A stretch of DNA of 64,000 bases from Pomphorhynchus laevis. Lineage: Eukaryota > Acanthocephala > Palaeacanthocephala > Echinorhynchida > Pomphorhynchidae. Made by a program: the position numbers and the translations under genes. The stretch covers positions 1 through 64,000 of the forward strand of contig WNNJ02001574.1 of the NCBI GenBank assembly GCA_012934845.2, in the 5' to 3' direction. Below are positions 28,101 to 39,860 of this stretch, one piece after another; positions within the stretch are counted from its first letter, which is position 1, and the number at the start of each line of letters is the position of its first letter. The notes below the pieces were generated by a model. The model was not told the origin of the DNA. It saw only the letters and a program-made list of their open reading frames with translations, and did not search any database.

Positions 28101-29610
28101 TATATATCAACGAGCACGATGACAATACTCTCGTTAGTTCGTTAATGTCAATGCTGAATAGCAACGGTCCTAATACCGAACCATGAGGTACGCCCGCTTG
28201 AATCTCATACTCTTGAGAATATGTTCAATTTATACCGACATTTTACTTACGATTAGATATAAAATTGTGTATCCAACGAATTAAGATAGGGTCCAAACCC
28301 ATTGCTTGAATTTTCAAAACTAGCATATCATGATCCACCCGATCAAATGCTTTCGAAGTCGAAAAATATGACATCCACGCTAATACACTTATCAACCCAG
28401 TAAGCCCAATCCGTCTGAGCACACAGAAGATTAAGAATTATTGGCGATGGATCAAAAAGGAGTAAAGTTTTATTTGATATTTCGCTAACCTCTGTTAGCA
28501 TCTTTAGAAAATTGGTAATTTTCTGAAGATGATAACAGAGGTTAGCGAAATATCAAACAAAAAATTTCTCATTTTTGATTAAGCTCCAATATTTCTTCAT
28601 CAATAATGAATCATTATCAACTATTTACAATCAGAATATTGGTGAGTGTAGATCGGTTTCTTTTGAAACCATATTGATTATTACATAGCACATTGATAGA
28701 TTTAATAAAGTTTGTAATGCTGCGACAAAGTAGTTTCTTGAAAATCCAAAGTCATACTAACTGGTATGTAGTTGTCAACATAGAAGCGACTTCATGTTTT
28801 AAGCAAGGGCCGTACTATAGAGGTTTTCCACACCATGGGCATCTGGTGTAAAGCGATGCTGCAAAATTGCATATAAAGGAAAACAAATTACAGGTGCCAG
28901 TTTTTAAGTACACTGCAGGTAGGGAATCCGGACATGGAGAGTTCGAAGATTTCAGACAAGCAAGCTCATCGATGATTCTGTCATCAGAAACAGAGATTCT
29001 ACTCAAATTATCACGGGAAGCTGGCACAAGAACGTGACTAGCAAATGTATTTGCAATATCCTTTTCATTAATATGAATAGTATCATCACTATCCACAAGT
29101 GAATCAATTGATCCACTACTGTATTTAGAGTTTTACGTAGCCAAAAAGTGCGTGTATATTGTGCTTAGTTACAAAAGACGCTTTTCAAATTAACCTTGCT
29201 AAACACGTTTCAGGGCCGTGAACTTATTCATTTAGATTTAAATGATTCGAAACTTATATTCCGCTTTACATATCTTAAATATGATAATTTCTTTTCTTTG
29301 AATGAATAACGTACATCTCTATGAAGCCAAGGAGGAAGATTTGAGTGCAATCCAGTAGATCGTATGATAAAATCGTATGAGCAAATCTAAAAGAATATGC
29401 TGGAATTAATCCCATGCCATTTTCAGTCCCACAACAAATGGATTAAGCTAATGTACATGTGATATACAATTGTAAACCATCACGAAATCTGTTTTGAAGG
29501 CATTAGGACTCCCACAAAGTGATTTTAAAATCAACGATTTTAGGCTCGTAAGTGTAGAATTGATGCATATCACACAATGGTATCAAGTCCCAAGGGGCTC
29601 TAAACGAGAG
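28080..29610 (-). pseudogene. CR1-like LINE relic, split by a hammerhead foldback
   Basis: Minus-strand order: end of endonuclease and linker (PPWLHRDVRYSF near 29330, ETCLARLI near 29210), the frame 29096-28815 (NEKDIANTFASHV, RIIDELACLKSSNSPCPDSL, PAVYLKTG), QYGFKRNRSTLTNIL near 28670, then after the foldback at 28440-28660 the palm A region (YFSTSKAFDRVDHD near 28350) and GVPHGSVLGPLLFSIDIN near 28170. Many breaks. Family placed near the CR1-like copies at 44.7 and 58-61 kb. Confidence 0.75.
28430..28660. mobile_element. Hammerhead-bearing foldback inserted in a LINE
   Basis: Two inverted copies of the 115-bp hammerhead-type unit. The plus-strand arm has core CTGAAGA (28523-28529), bulged T, stem GATAAC/GTTAGC (one mismatch), GAAA (28547-28550), TAT, C. 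The minus-strand arm has the same layout but CTAAAGA in place of CTGAAGA. Outer ends carry the shared tail (ATCAATAATGAATCATTATCAACTATTT). It interrupts the CR1-like RT between QYGFKRN and the palm A block. Confidence 0.7.
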
Positions 29611-30068
29611 ATCTGGCGCGATATAAAATTAATACTTGATAAATTAAATATTGCCTTAATATAAAAATAGTTATTCATAATTATTATTTATTAACAATTA
29701 ATACATGCCGAACTAATCAGCGATGCGATAATAAAATTTATAAATTAGCTAATAAAAATTATAAATAAAATTATTTAATGTATTTCTTAAATAATGATCC
29801 ATTCATTAACGTTAATAATAGTTGAGAATGCATAAATGACTAAGATAAGAGATTTTAAATGTAATGTACAGTTGTGAAATCATTTTTTATTTAACATTTA
29901 TTTTCAAAAACACGTTCTTATATCAATTTTGTTAATTTAGTATTTCTAAAATCTCAGGAATTCTTTTAATGCATTTTGGACAAATGTATTTTTATGCGTT
30001 TTTGTAAATGTGACATTATAGCAAAGTTTGATAATAAATAGTAAACCCATAATCTTCTTCCATTACAA
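29611..30068. other. AT-rich stretch, nothing recognised
   Basis: No supported gene or repeat between the CR1-like relic and the next foldback. Confidence 0.5.
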
Positions 30069-30120
30069 TGATATAGTTATTACAGGAACAAAGAAGCAGA
30101 AAAAATTATCCTTTATTTGA

Positions 30121-30167
30121 TAAAAATTCTATATTTCGATAGCTCCCGCTATCATCATCAGGATTAC
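30121..30167 (-). ncRNA. Hammerhead ribozyme motif
   Basis: Minus strand: CTGATGA (30161-30155), T, GATAGC-GGGA-GCTATC, GAAA (30137-30134), TAT, A (30130). All invariant core bases are present; stem III is only the palindromic ATAT and stem I is weak in this arm. One extra T lies between A9 and stem II. Confidence 0.6.
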
Positions 30168-30204
30168 AATAAAATATTGTAATTCTGATGTAATCCATTT
30201 TATT

Positions 30205-30248
30205 GAAATCCTGATGATGATAGCAAGAGCTATCGAAATATAGAATTT
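30205..30248 (+). ncRNA. Hammerhead ribozyme motif
   Basis: Stem I strands GAAATC (30205-30210) and GAATTT (30243-30248) pair at five of six positions (one G-T). Core CTGATGA, T, GATAGC-AAGA-GCTATC, GAAA, TAT; the predicted cleavage nucleotide is A30242. Confidence 0.62.
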
Positions 30249-30303
30249 TTTTTATCAAATAAAGGATAATTTCTGCTTCTTTGTTCCTGTAATAACTATA
30301 CTT

Positions 30304-33300
30304 TTATCATTTTTTATTATTAAAAATCACGTAATAAAACGTCCCTTATGGCACGTGAAATATCACGACACTGTCTGCTTGTTTGTGATCGCCCCGTTCC
30401 ACGATATTATGTTCAGTCGTATGCCGGAGTAATGCCGATCAGCATGACTAATGAAGAATAACCAATAAATGTCAGAATTTATTACTGTAGAACAGTAACT
30501 TGTAAATCGAGTTTATTAATAATGTTTTTTTAAATATTATTATGTCCGAGAATACCGGCTAAATTCAACCGATAACTTCAGTATTTCCGAAATCGAGCCT
30601 TAAAAACATCTGCTTTCGACAGTCGACGATAAAGCCGCACAATAATAAGATGAAGTACAATAGAATTTACTAACTCTAGATCAGGTAGCGAAGAAAACAA
30701 ATTTAAGTCACGCCGTGGCATTCTTACGTGAAAAATTTACCGGCGATAATAACATATCAAGTGAAAAGATGTAATTTTTTTCGTTAAAACAAGCTAGCGA
30801 TCATAGTATTAACGGGTACGTCAGTCAGGTCAGTTAAATTGCCAACAAATGTAACTCCCGATGATTTCATATCAAAAATAACAAACTATTTACTCTCAAA
30901 GACACTATGAATACATTCGAAATCGATAAGGCAATGATGTCAACCCACAATGTTATTACAGGTAATCCTCGTACATATAATACTACAATCTTTGTAATTG
31001 TAGTCCTTAAGTTAAAACATGAATATAAAGCCTCTTACAACGTCAGTGCAATTGGTTCAGATTGACAACACTCCATGGACGGCATTTGTGTAATGTAAGA
31101 AGAAAGTTTGTGAGCATTGTAATGGTATATGACACCTCCAGCGTATGCCGTCGCAGAATCCAGGTACGCCCTATTATAGGAAGGATTCATCATTAATTAT
31201 CGCTCACAATAGCGATCGCAGATCGTAATAGTAAAAACGAGATGATGAAATTCGCAGACTAGTTGTTGCTTAAGCGTCAACTATCAATAAGTTTACAACC
31301 TTTGGTGCTTTCTTGATTCAATTGATTCCAGAAGTAATCAAGAAACTTCACAAATCCACATCTTCACAAAATTATATTTACGCTCAGCATACCACCAAGT
31401 GACACTAGCCAGTGAATATCAACATTATATGGAAATCAAAGGTGACAGCGAACTCTAGCAATATACACACTTCCCCTTTGATGTAACTGGTTTCTGCATT
31501 CTTTCGCTTCATTATGGACATCTACGTAAACCAAATGTATAAGCCAAATGTTTAAACTTATTGATTGAATTTAGCTAATTAAAAATATTAATTAAACTGG
31601 TGACTATCATTGCTGATGACCGTTATTTTTCAGACAATTTAGTTTAATTAATACGAAACGATTAGTCTGTTTTAGTTAAAACAAAAAGACTTTTCTTTTT
31701 GAAAAGACTAGTCCTTTCCGGTGTATATTTATGTATAAAGACTAGTCTTTTCTCTAATAAAAGACTTTTCCGGTGTATATTTTTGCATAACATCAAAACG
31801 CATTTAATATTTTAATATTTTCATGTATTAAGTCGCTTTATTATGGACATCTACGTAAACCAAATGTATAAGCCGAATATTTAAGCACACCAATTAAAGC
31901 TTAATAAATGTGATTGAATTTAGCTAATTAAAAGATTAATTTAAGTAAACGCAATTTCTGCAAGTTACTTTCTGAAAATATGATTGGAATTCATTTTATG
32001 ATTACCTGAAATGAAAATTAATCAATGTAATTAAACAATTTCATTAATTTCCATTCAATTGTCAGAATTTAGTATTTAACTGTAAAAATATTTATAATAT
32101 TTATATATTACTTTATATTAACAAATATTAGAAATTCAGAAAAAATCGCTAACGGACTTGAATAAATATTTGATAATATAACAAATTAGATTGATATTTT
32201 AAATTCAATCGAGATCTTTATAAAAACAACAAATTAAAAATCCGCTAAGATTATAACGAATTAGATAATTATCTTTTAAACTTCGAGAAATTAAATAATA
32301 ATTGAACTGAACGATTCATTTAAATTAAAGTTCGTTAAAAATGTAACCATTCATTGATGAGATAATTTTTAAAAGAATAACGATAAAAATAAAATTTACA
32401 ATTGACAAAGAAATAGTTAACCTCTTCGTATAATGTTTATAATCGATAGCGTTAGACTATCGATTATTTTTTATCGATCATTTTTAGAAGACAATGAATT
32501 TCAAATATCATTTCGTGGCAATAAAATTGAAAACATCAACCAATACAAGTAATTTACCTTCAACGCATAATAATAAGCGATCAAATATCGAAAAATCCAA
32601 CTATTTATAAGACGAAAATATCGAAACTTATTGCAAAAGTCCACTAAATCACACACAAACCAAAATATGATACAGTCACGTATGCATTCTTGACTAAGAT
32701 CATCAACCTGACACTACGAACTAGAACAATTGAACGCTTAAATGCCTAACATTAAAAGAAATATCTGCTTGCAGACAATAATTAAAGAATGGAATGGAAA
32801 GCAATTCTGCATGATTAAAAGAACAGACAAAAACTTGTGGTGAATGTATGTAATAATGCATTGTGCTATCTTGATATCAATAATTTCTGCATTTTAGTAT
32901 ATTGTGCTATCAATAATTTCTGTCACAAACTGGTTTTCTTGAGCGCATGGCGAATTGCTGCTGCAAATTGTGAAAAATAAAAGAAAAGAAAAAAATGCTT
33001 ATAAAAATAATCCATGTTTAATTTATTAACGTGATCATAAACTCTATAAATAAAATACGAAAGCAATTCCCATTCATACATTGAACAGACCTAAATAATT
33101 TTATTCTGCAAATCAAGAACAGTTATATCTTATCTGATAAACTTATCTTCAAGACTCAAAATTGAGTCTAATTGATGAATTTGACCAATGAAAGGTCAAA
33201 ACCCGCAATATGATATCCGGTTTTCTTTACTTATGTTACCTACATAGTATTCATTCTGTATTTAATCAAAAAACATTATTATCTTAGAATAAATAACGAT

Positions 33301-33945
33301 ATGTTTTGAAAGATTAAACTCGTGTGGCGAGGCATCCCTAGAAAAAATTAAATCTTATTTTTAGATGTTTTCGCCTAAATGTTCAGGCATAATAAATATT
33401 TATAGATCAGGATAAATATTATTAATATTGATTATATATTAATAAATATAATTATATAAGTAAAATAATTATATTTTGATTATATTTTAATAAATATGTA
33501 TTATTTTCATATATATATATATATTTCCAATCAAAACAAGAAAAAAAAGAGAAAAGTATGTTTCTCTTTAAAAAGAGAAACTTATATAAAATATCACTAG
33601 CAACGAATTATCTTTTCAAAGAACCATATCTGATCGAAGCTCGAGTTCCCAGCAGACAAATAGGGACTTAGATGGTTAGACATAAGCTTAACGCATAAAT
33701 AAACTTTAACGCTTTTTGTCGCTAACATAGGTCACTTAAATACGTGAGATAAAGATTTAAATGTTTTGCCACATAAAAGCACAAGCAAATATCTATACGT
33801 TGATGAATAAGTAGACGGTACGACAGAACTTGTCGTGAGATGCGTTCAAATAAATCATCTATAAATCCTGTTTAGAAGCGCATGGATACAGCCAACTTAA
33901 TTGTGTATACACTGTGGACATGTACGTTAAGGATCCAGCTTTTTT
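30304..33945. other. Long AT-rich intergenic stretch, only minor repeats
   Basis: No coding sequence recognised over 3.6 kb. A 43-bp direct repeat (TTATGGACATCTACGTAAACC...) occurs at 31512 and 31841. Between them are short palindromes around AGACTAGTCTTTT (31680-31790). A TA dinucleotide run lies near 33510. Possible ancient repeats otherwise. Confidence 0.5.
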
Positions 33946-33949
33946 ATTT

Positions 33950-34640
33950 TTATTTTAAATGAACCCAACGTCTCATGAGACGTTGTGAGGTCTGACCATA
34001 TTGCTGAAAGTATATACGACAAAACTGATAGTTACATGACATGAATATAATGAAGGGCACCTTTAAAAGAAAGCTTTCCCTGAGACTTAATTGGCGAAGT
34101 TGATATGATAATTTTCTCATATTTATTTTCAAGTCTGTATACTCGTCAATAGAACCCATAAATGCATGTATTGGCTGCTGAAAATCAACGTTCTGATTAT
34201 TTAAAATAATCTTGTCATGCGATTACAACTTATAACTAAAAAATCCACTTCAAGGAGTTTATATGAGCTAGAGCAGTGGCTGCGTATTGAAGTGGCTGCG
34301 TTTTGAAGTGGCTGCGTTTTAATCAAGAAGTAATCAGCATAGAGAACGTCATAAAGTCATATGACGGTTCACATTTGTTTAACAAATAAGACGGGAAATC
34401 ATGTACAAAATGGAGAAAATATAGGACTAACCAAATCTCTCAGCATCACACTAAGATTATCGACGATCATGTTCGATAAGACATTTAATGAATTAGGATC
34501 AAGTGCAATGCGCAAGGGTTTTAGTAAACGGCCAGATATCTGGAAATCGATGAACTGCTTATGAGTAAGGAATTTCTCGATTAACGCAGTTGAATAAATT
34601 TTTAAAGATACTGGAGGATGATGATTAATCATTAATAAAA
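33950..34640 (-). other. Possible host exons, unidentified
   Basis: Two minus-strand open segments. 34632-34399 reads SLKIYSTALIEKFLTHKQ and PLRIALDPNSLNVLSNMIVD after a possible CCTCCAG acceptor. 34180-33950 reads QPIHAFMGSIDEYTDLKINM and RKLSYQLRQLSLRESF after a good TTTTCAG acceptor. Composition looks protein-like compared with the surroundings. No family is recognised, the joining is unproven, and both could be chance. Confidence 0.3.
34273..34320. repeat. 16-bp tandem repeat, 3 copies
   Basis: Three head-to-tail copies of AGTGGCTGCGT(A/T)TTGA, nearly identical. It is short and GC-richer than its surroundings. Confidence 0.8.
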
Positions 34641-34829
34641 ATTCATTAACTTTGTCGCTTTATTTGCCACAGATTTGATAAATGTCAGATCAGTAAATTG
34701 AGTCAACGTATTTTGCAATAAATGTAAAAATATAATAATATTATATATTTTACAATTTATAGCTTAAGATTTTTATAACTCAACTTTTAAACTATAAATA
34801 TAATCCAGTGTTTTAATGAATTGATTTAC

Positions 34830-35600
34830 AAATCAATTGTAGCTTATATTAGAATTAAGATTAAAGGTCATCAGAATGGACTGCTATGTTATCAGTTTCA
34901 GCCGATATTTATCAACCCAGTATGGCAGGATATCCAAATACATGCTAATTATGCATTTCCTGTAATGAAATTTGATTATCAAATATCTTATTCTAACACA
35001 AAGTTTATTTATTATCCAGCTATACAAATTTCCGCCTACGAATTTACATTTGTTAATTATATATTGTAGATTTATAAACTTTACGAGGTTCTGAGTGATT
35101 TAATTTTATAACACACTTAGTTTAAAATATGTATCTATCAAATTGTTGCAATTATTAAAAAACCAATATAATTACACAAGCAATTTTTAAAATTTCAATA
35201 TTTAGTTTAATATATTTAATATTTTATCGCATGCTTGAATGTTTATGAAAAACTATTTTTCTAGTAAATTTAAATGCCATTTTTACGATATAATTTAATA
35301 TTAGTTTTATTTGATGTTAATCTAATGTTAATATTTGATATATATTTGAAAATATACTTAAATATATTAGTGTATAGGAGGAACTGCTTGTCATCTTTAC
35401 GATATAAAATAATAGTTTTAATTAATGGTATATTTTTTAATACAAAGTATATTATTTATTATTTATCAATTAAAATTTTCCGCTTTAGAGTTTAAATTTA
35501 TTTTTAATAATATTTTGTTGATTTAAATATTTTACCATTTTATGTTTGATTGTATTTATTATTTATTAAATATGTATCTATTAAATGATTTAAATAATTT
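34830..35600 (-). repeat. Diverged copy of the dispersed Penelope-like repeat
   Basis: Same order of landmarks as 25856-26475, in the same orientation (AGGTCATCAGAATGGACTGC, CTATGTTATCAG, ACATGCTAATTATGCATTTCC, TTATTATCCA, then the GTTTAAAATATGTATCTATC block). It is heavily diverged and its ORF is lost. Confidence 0.65.
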
Positions 35601-36890
35601 ATATGGTATGCATGAATGCTCTTTATTTTTTATATTATTGTGTTGATTTATATATTTTACTATTTTCTGCTTGATGTTATTTTTATAGTAACCTAATTTA
35701 AAATATGTATCTATTAAATTATTTAAATGATTTTGAAGAAAGCCAATATCATTACAAATTGTTGCAATTCTTAAAATTTCATTATTTAAATCAAGTTAAA
35801 ATAAAAAATTGAAATTTAAAATAAAAGTCATTTTTTATGAATTGGCTAATAAATAACAGACGTTGTATCAGAATAAGAATTTGAGGTCATCAGGAGCAAC
35901 TGCTATGCTATCAGGTTTCGGAATATGTATAAAATATGTATAAATTATATAAACATAAATTATGAACATAATTATATAGTTTAAAATATGTATCTATTAA
36001 ATGATTTAAATAATTTATATGGTATGCATGAATGCTCTTTATTTTTTATATTATTGTGTTGATTTATATATTTTACTATTTTCTGCTTGATGTTATTTTT
36101 ATAGTAACCTAATTTAAAATATGTATCTATTAAATTATTTAAATGATTTTGAAGAAAGCCAATATCATTACAAATTGTTGCAATTCTTAAAATTTCATTA
36201 TTTAAATCAAGTTAAAATAAAAAATTGAAATTTAAAATAAAAGTCATTTTTTATGAATTGGCTAATAAATAACAGACGTTGTATCAGAATAAGAATTTGA
36301 GGTCATCAGGAGCAACTGCTATGCTATCAGGTTTCGGAATATGTATAAAATATGTATAAATTATATAAACATAAATTATGAACATAATTATATAGTTTAA
36401 AATATGTATCTATTAAATGATTTAAATAATTTATATGGTATGCATGAATGCTCTTTATTTTTTATATTATTGTGTTGATTTATATATTTTACTATTTTCT
36501 GCTTGATGTTATTTTTATAGTAACCTAGTTTAAAATATGTATCTATTAAATTATTTAAATGATTTTGAAGAAAGCCAATATCATTACAAATTGTTGCAAT
36601 TCTTAAAATTTCATTATTTAAATCAAGTTAAAATAAAAAATTGAAATTTAAAATAAAAGTCATTTTTTATGAATTGGCTAATAAATAACAGACGTTGTAT
36701 CAGAATAAGAATTTGAGGTCATCAGGAGCAACTGCTATGCTATCAGGTTTAGGCCCCTAACTCCTCTACCCAACATAGCAGCGGGGCCAAATACATGCTA
36801 ATGATGTATTTCCTCTGATAAAACTATTTAGTATCTTATTCTTATACAAAGTATATTATTTATTATCCATCCATAAAAATTTGCCAATAA
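35560..36890 (-). repeat. 416-bp tandem array of the dispersed repeat, about 3 copies
   Basis: ATATGGTATGCATGAATGC occurs at 35601, 36017 and 36433, exactly 416 bases apart each time. Copies 1 and 2 are almost identical over the full unit, and copy 3 differs slightly before running into the unique end CTCCTCTACCCAACATAGCAG (36755). Each unit holds the minus-strand fragment related to 26326-26069. The near-identity implies a recent local amplification, by unequal exchange or rolling-type copying, or an assembly artefact. Confidence 0.88.
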
Positions 36891-37914
36891 TATTTATTAA
36901 AAATAATATTTATATTAATATTTATTAATATAAATATTAATATAAATATTTATTTATATCAATATAAATAAATATTTGTATTTAAAAATTTGTATTTATT
37001 TTGTATAAGATTTTTTCAACATTAAAAGTATTAAAAGTATTTCTTTTAATATTTATTCAACACTTGAACTCAATTTGCATGATATTTCGGTTGCTTAAGG
37101 AGTTAGCTTGCAATTAAAATACTAATTTTAAAAGCGAAAATTCGTTCTTTACCGATGAAGTTGCCATATAGCAAACTTAGGAAATACTTGCAATACAGAA
37201 AAGCTACTATACTCTCTTATCATTTTCAGTCTGATTGTAAATAGTGCATTTGACTGAAAAGGTTTGACAGCTTAAAAACCTCTAACAGTCAAACTAAAAT
37301 TGATTTAGCTGATTACAGCAAGTAGACAATATGACTTCTCTATACTCTTTATTGTTCTCCAGCCGTAGTCTATATCGTCTGTGCATGTAGATATTATCCC
37401 ATTTCAATGTTTTGAACTAAATTTACCTATTTATCTGAGCACATAAATATCCCGTCATTTGCAATTATCTGTCTTTATGATGGAAAAATCCAATTATCAT
37501 GACATAGACTATATCTCCTTTAATTTTGACATACGAATTTTGGGTCCCAGAACCACAAAGGTCACAGTATCAACAGTTATTACTACAAAATTAACAAATA
37601 CTATACTGTTGTACGCTGTAAACTATAAGTTGATATACTTTTTTATTTTGTTGAAAATACATTAATGTGCAATTTTAAATCGATTCTGCAACAGGTAATT
37701 TCTATATATTAATTAAGGTATAAAAAGATCGTCGTTCCCGTGATACTGCTGGAAGATAAAATTTTAGACAAAGCTTAAAATGTAGAATCAACTTAAAAAA
37801 TCACTAAGGAACTTGTGACATTTTTAAATTTTTTATTTTAACATATTCTATATTTATTAAATATAAATAAATATTTAAAATATTTTGTATTTATTAAATG
37901 TATAAAATATAAAC
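36891..37914. other. AT-rich stretch, nothing recognised
   Basis: Begins with a TATTTAT/ATAAATA simple-sequence run (36890-37000). A 68-codon open frame at 37459 has no recognised features. Confidence 0.5.
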
Positions 37915-38345
37915 CCCAAATATGACAAAGCAATTGAGAATTTCTTACTAAAACACTGTACGTTTTGTAAAAATTAGAATTCTACATTTTAGTTCATTAT
38001 TATTTAATTCATTATTTATTAATTTATCAATTATTGATTTATTAATTGATTGATTTTTAATCAATATAAATTTCAATAATGACAAAACAATTGATAATTT
38101 ATCTTCAAAAAACTGCAATATTAGCAAAACTTAGAATTCTATATTTTAGTTCATTTCGTTGATTTATTATTTATTAATTTATTGATAATTTATTAATTTA
38201 TTGATTTTTAAATTTATAAAATATAAATTACGAATCTATAAAAAAATGATAATATATTTCCAAAACACGCATTTTTTGTTAAAATTATAATTCCATATTT
38301 TATTTCATTTTCCTTTAATTTATTATTTATTAATTTTATTAATTT
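37915..38345. repeat. Diverged AT-rich tandem repeat, about 150-165 bp, 3 copies
   Basis: Three successive blocks each contain (A/C)AATAT..AAA..ATT, a run like TTAGAATTCTA(C/T)ATTTTAGTTCATT and TTATTTATTAATTTAT (near 37980, 38130 and 38290). Identity is moderate and indels are frequent. Confidence 0.6.
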
Positions 38346-39390
38346 TTAATATAAAAAATATGCAGCCAGATTTATCCTTTATAAATTCTTTGCCTTCATA
38401 TGCTAATTTTATTGATGATGGATAGCGGATTTCAAAAATACCGCAATTTGTATATATACTATTATGTATTGCCTATCCAATCCTATTAATAAATGAGCTT
38501 ACATTTGACTATGAATTCAATATGATATTTTTAACGCGATTTTCGACTACTTTCGAGAAACATCTTTCATCCCTTCAATATTGCTCACCAAAAATGCTTA
38601 TTTTACAGATTAAATTTATTTATTTTTATTTCATATTGATTATTATGTATAGCGAGCTTTAACCGAAAAATTTTATTCTGCCCGCTCATTGTACAACACA
38701 ACACTTAAAAAACAGAATATCAGTAACGAGCAATTCAAGGTAAAGTTTTCTAATGTTGTCTTGATCCGCATGTCCTATCCAACAGAGTATTGAATTGCCT
38801 TAGTAGAGATTATGTAGCCACGATGTCATGCAGAAATGAGTTTCACCACAACATTAATGCTTTGCGTGACAATCATTATAGTGGACCGACCGATTTGCAT
38901 TGTCCATATCATGATTGAATGGATCCTATGACTTTGTCAAGCATTCATTTCAACACAGTCCCTTGGATACCAATTCCCTTTACTATGTGACACATCGCAA
39001 GCGGATCCAGAACGAATAGCCTGGTTTGCGCTGCTATCAGACCCATCGAAGTTGATCGCCTATTATATCTCATCATTTTACCTCCTCGAATGAGTTTGCT
39101 GCCATCTCGTAGAATTTAATATCTATCATTTCGCCTATCATAGAAGGGTAGATTTTTTTTATCTGTTCTTGTATCTTCTTTGTAAATACATACTCTTTAA
39201 TGATCTACTAATTATTAGCAAAAATTATTATAAATATAAAAAATTATTATATATTTTATAAATATTATAATTTCTTTAATGCACAAGTTTTCATTGTAAA
39301 ACAATAATAATGCAATTAAAAACTACAATCAAAAAGTTACCCGCGAATGGGCTCTAATATAATTATTAAATTTAAGAATCTTCATTAAAA
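38346..39390. other. No gene seen; probably partly 3' sequence of the next element
   Basis: AT-rich until about 38750, then more balanced composition to 39140, which may be untranslated or decayed sequence of the minus-strand element ending at 39393. No motif recognised. Confidence 0.4.
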
Positions 39391-39392
39391 TC

Positions 39393-39860
39393 TCAGTCAT
39401 CCGTAGCGGATCCACGACTAATTATCCCCGAATGGATTTGCTGTCCGTGCTCGAACCGGTGAAATGCAGAGCGGGGGCTGCGAAGACACATAGAAGTTGA
39501 TCGCGCAAGGGAGAAACTTATCCTTCGTCGGATAAGTGCGATACACGTCGCATAGTCTATTTCGCGCTTATTGGCCAACATCCTGGCTAATGCCTTCAGA
39601 AAGCAATCTCCGGTCTTTCCTACGCCTCCAGAAGATGAAAACACTATCGGTGTGAATTGGGCCCTCTCCACAGTTACAATACGTTCAAGGTAACGGGCGT
39701 TTTTGCGCGACTCGTGATAGTTGTGGACTGATGAAGGCGATCTCTCAGAATAAGAAGCAGCATGACAATTGAATACAGCGACGTCCATAAAGACGCGCTC
39801 GCTTCGTCTTCCGAACAGACCCGTGCACACGACATCAAGTCTCGCTTCACTATCACGTGA
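39393..39860 (-). pseudogene. C-terminal domain of a PHD/RT-group retroelement (fragment)
   Basis: An open frame of about 155 residues on the minus strand: ARLDVVCTGLFG, ERVFMDVAVFNCHAASYSE, then YLERIVTVERAQFTPIVFS, SSGGVGKTGDCFLKALARML, IDYATCIALIRRRISFSLAR and SMCLRSPRS. The pattern GARLD...G.W/F....ER.F.DV.VFN, ..F.P.V....GG and L.R...SFSL.RS...C.RG/SRS is the C-terminal nuclease-like domain that follows RT in a broad family common in cnidarians, sponges and fish. It is related in layout to the C-terminus at 23.9-24.5 kb but is a different lineage. RT and N-terminus are absent. Confidence 0.65.

Larger units (their letters stand above)
30071..30303. mobile_element. Foldback with two intact-looking hammerhead motifs
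   Basis: Inverted arms of about 105 bp, from TATAGTTATTACAGGAACAA (30072) to its complement ending at 30302. Each arm has a hammerhead layout. Plus: CTGATGA 30211-30217, bulged T, GATAGC/GCTATC stem with AAGA loop, GAAA 30235-30238, TAT, A 30242; flanks GAAATC and GAATTT can pair. Minus: the same core at 30161-30130 with GGGA loop. Non-coding; resembles retroelement-linked hammerhead repeats (Penelope-like elements or retrozymes). Confidence 0.72.

Noticed and set aside
30181-30250. Rho-independent-style terminator hairpin
   Set aside because: The hairpin is part of a hammerhead core with conserved CTGATGA and GAAA, and lies in a non-coding foldback of a eukaryote.
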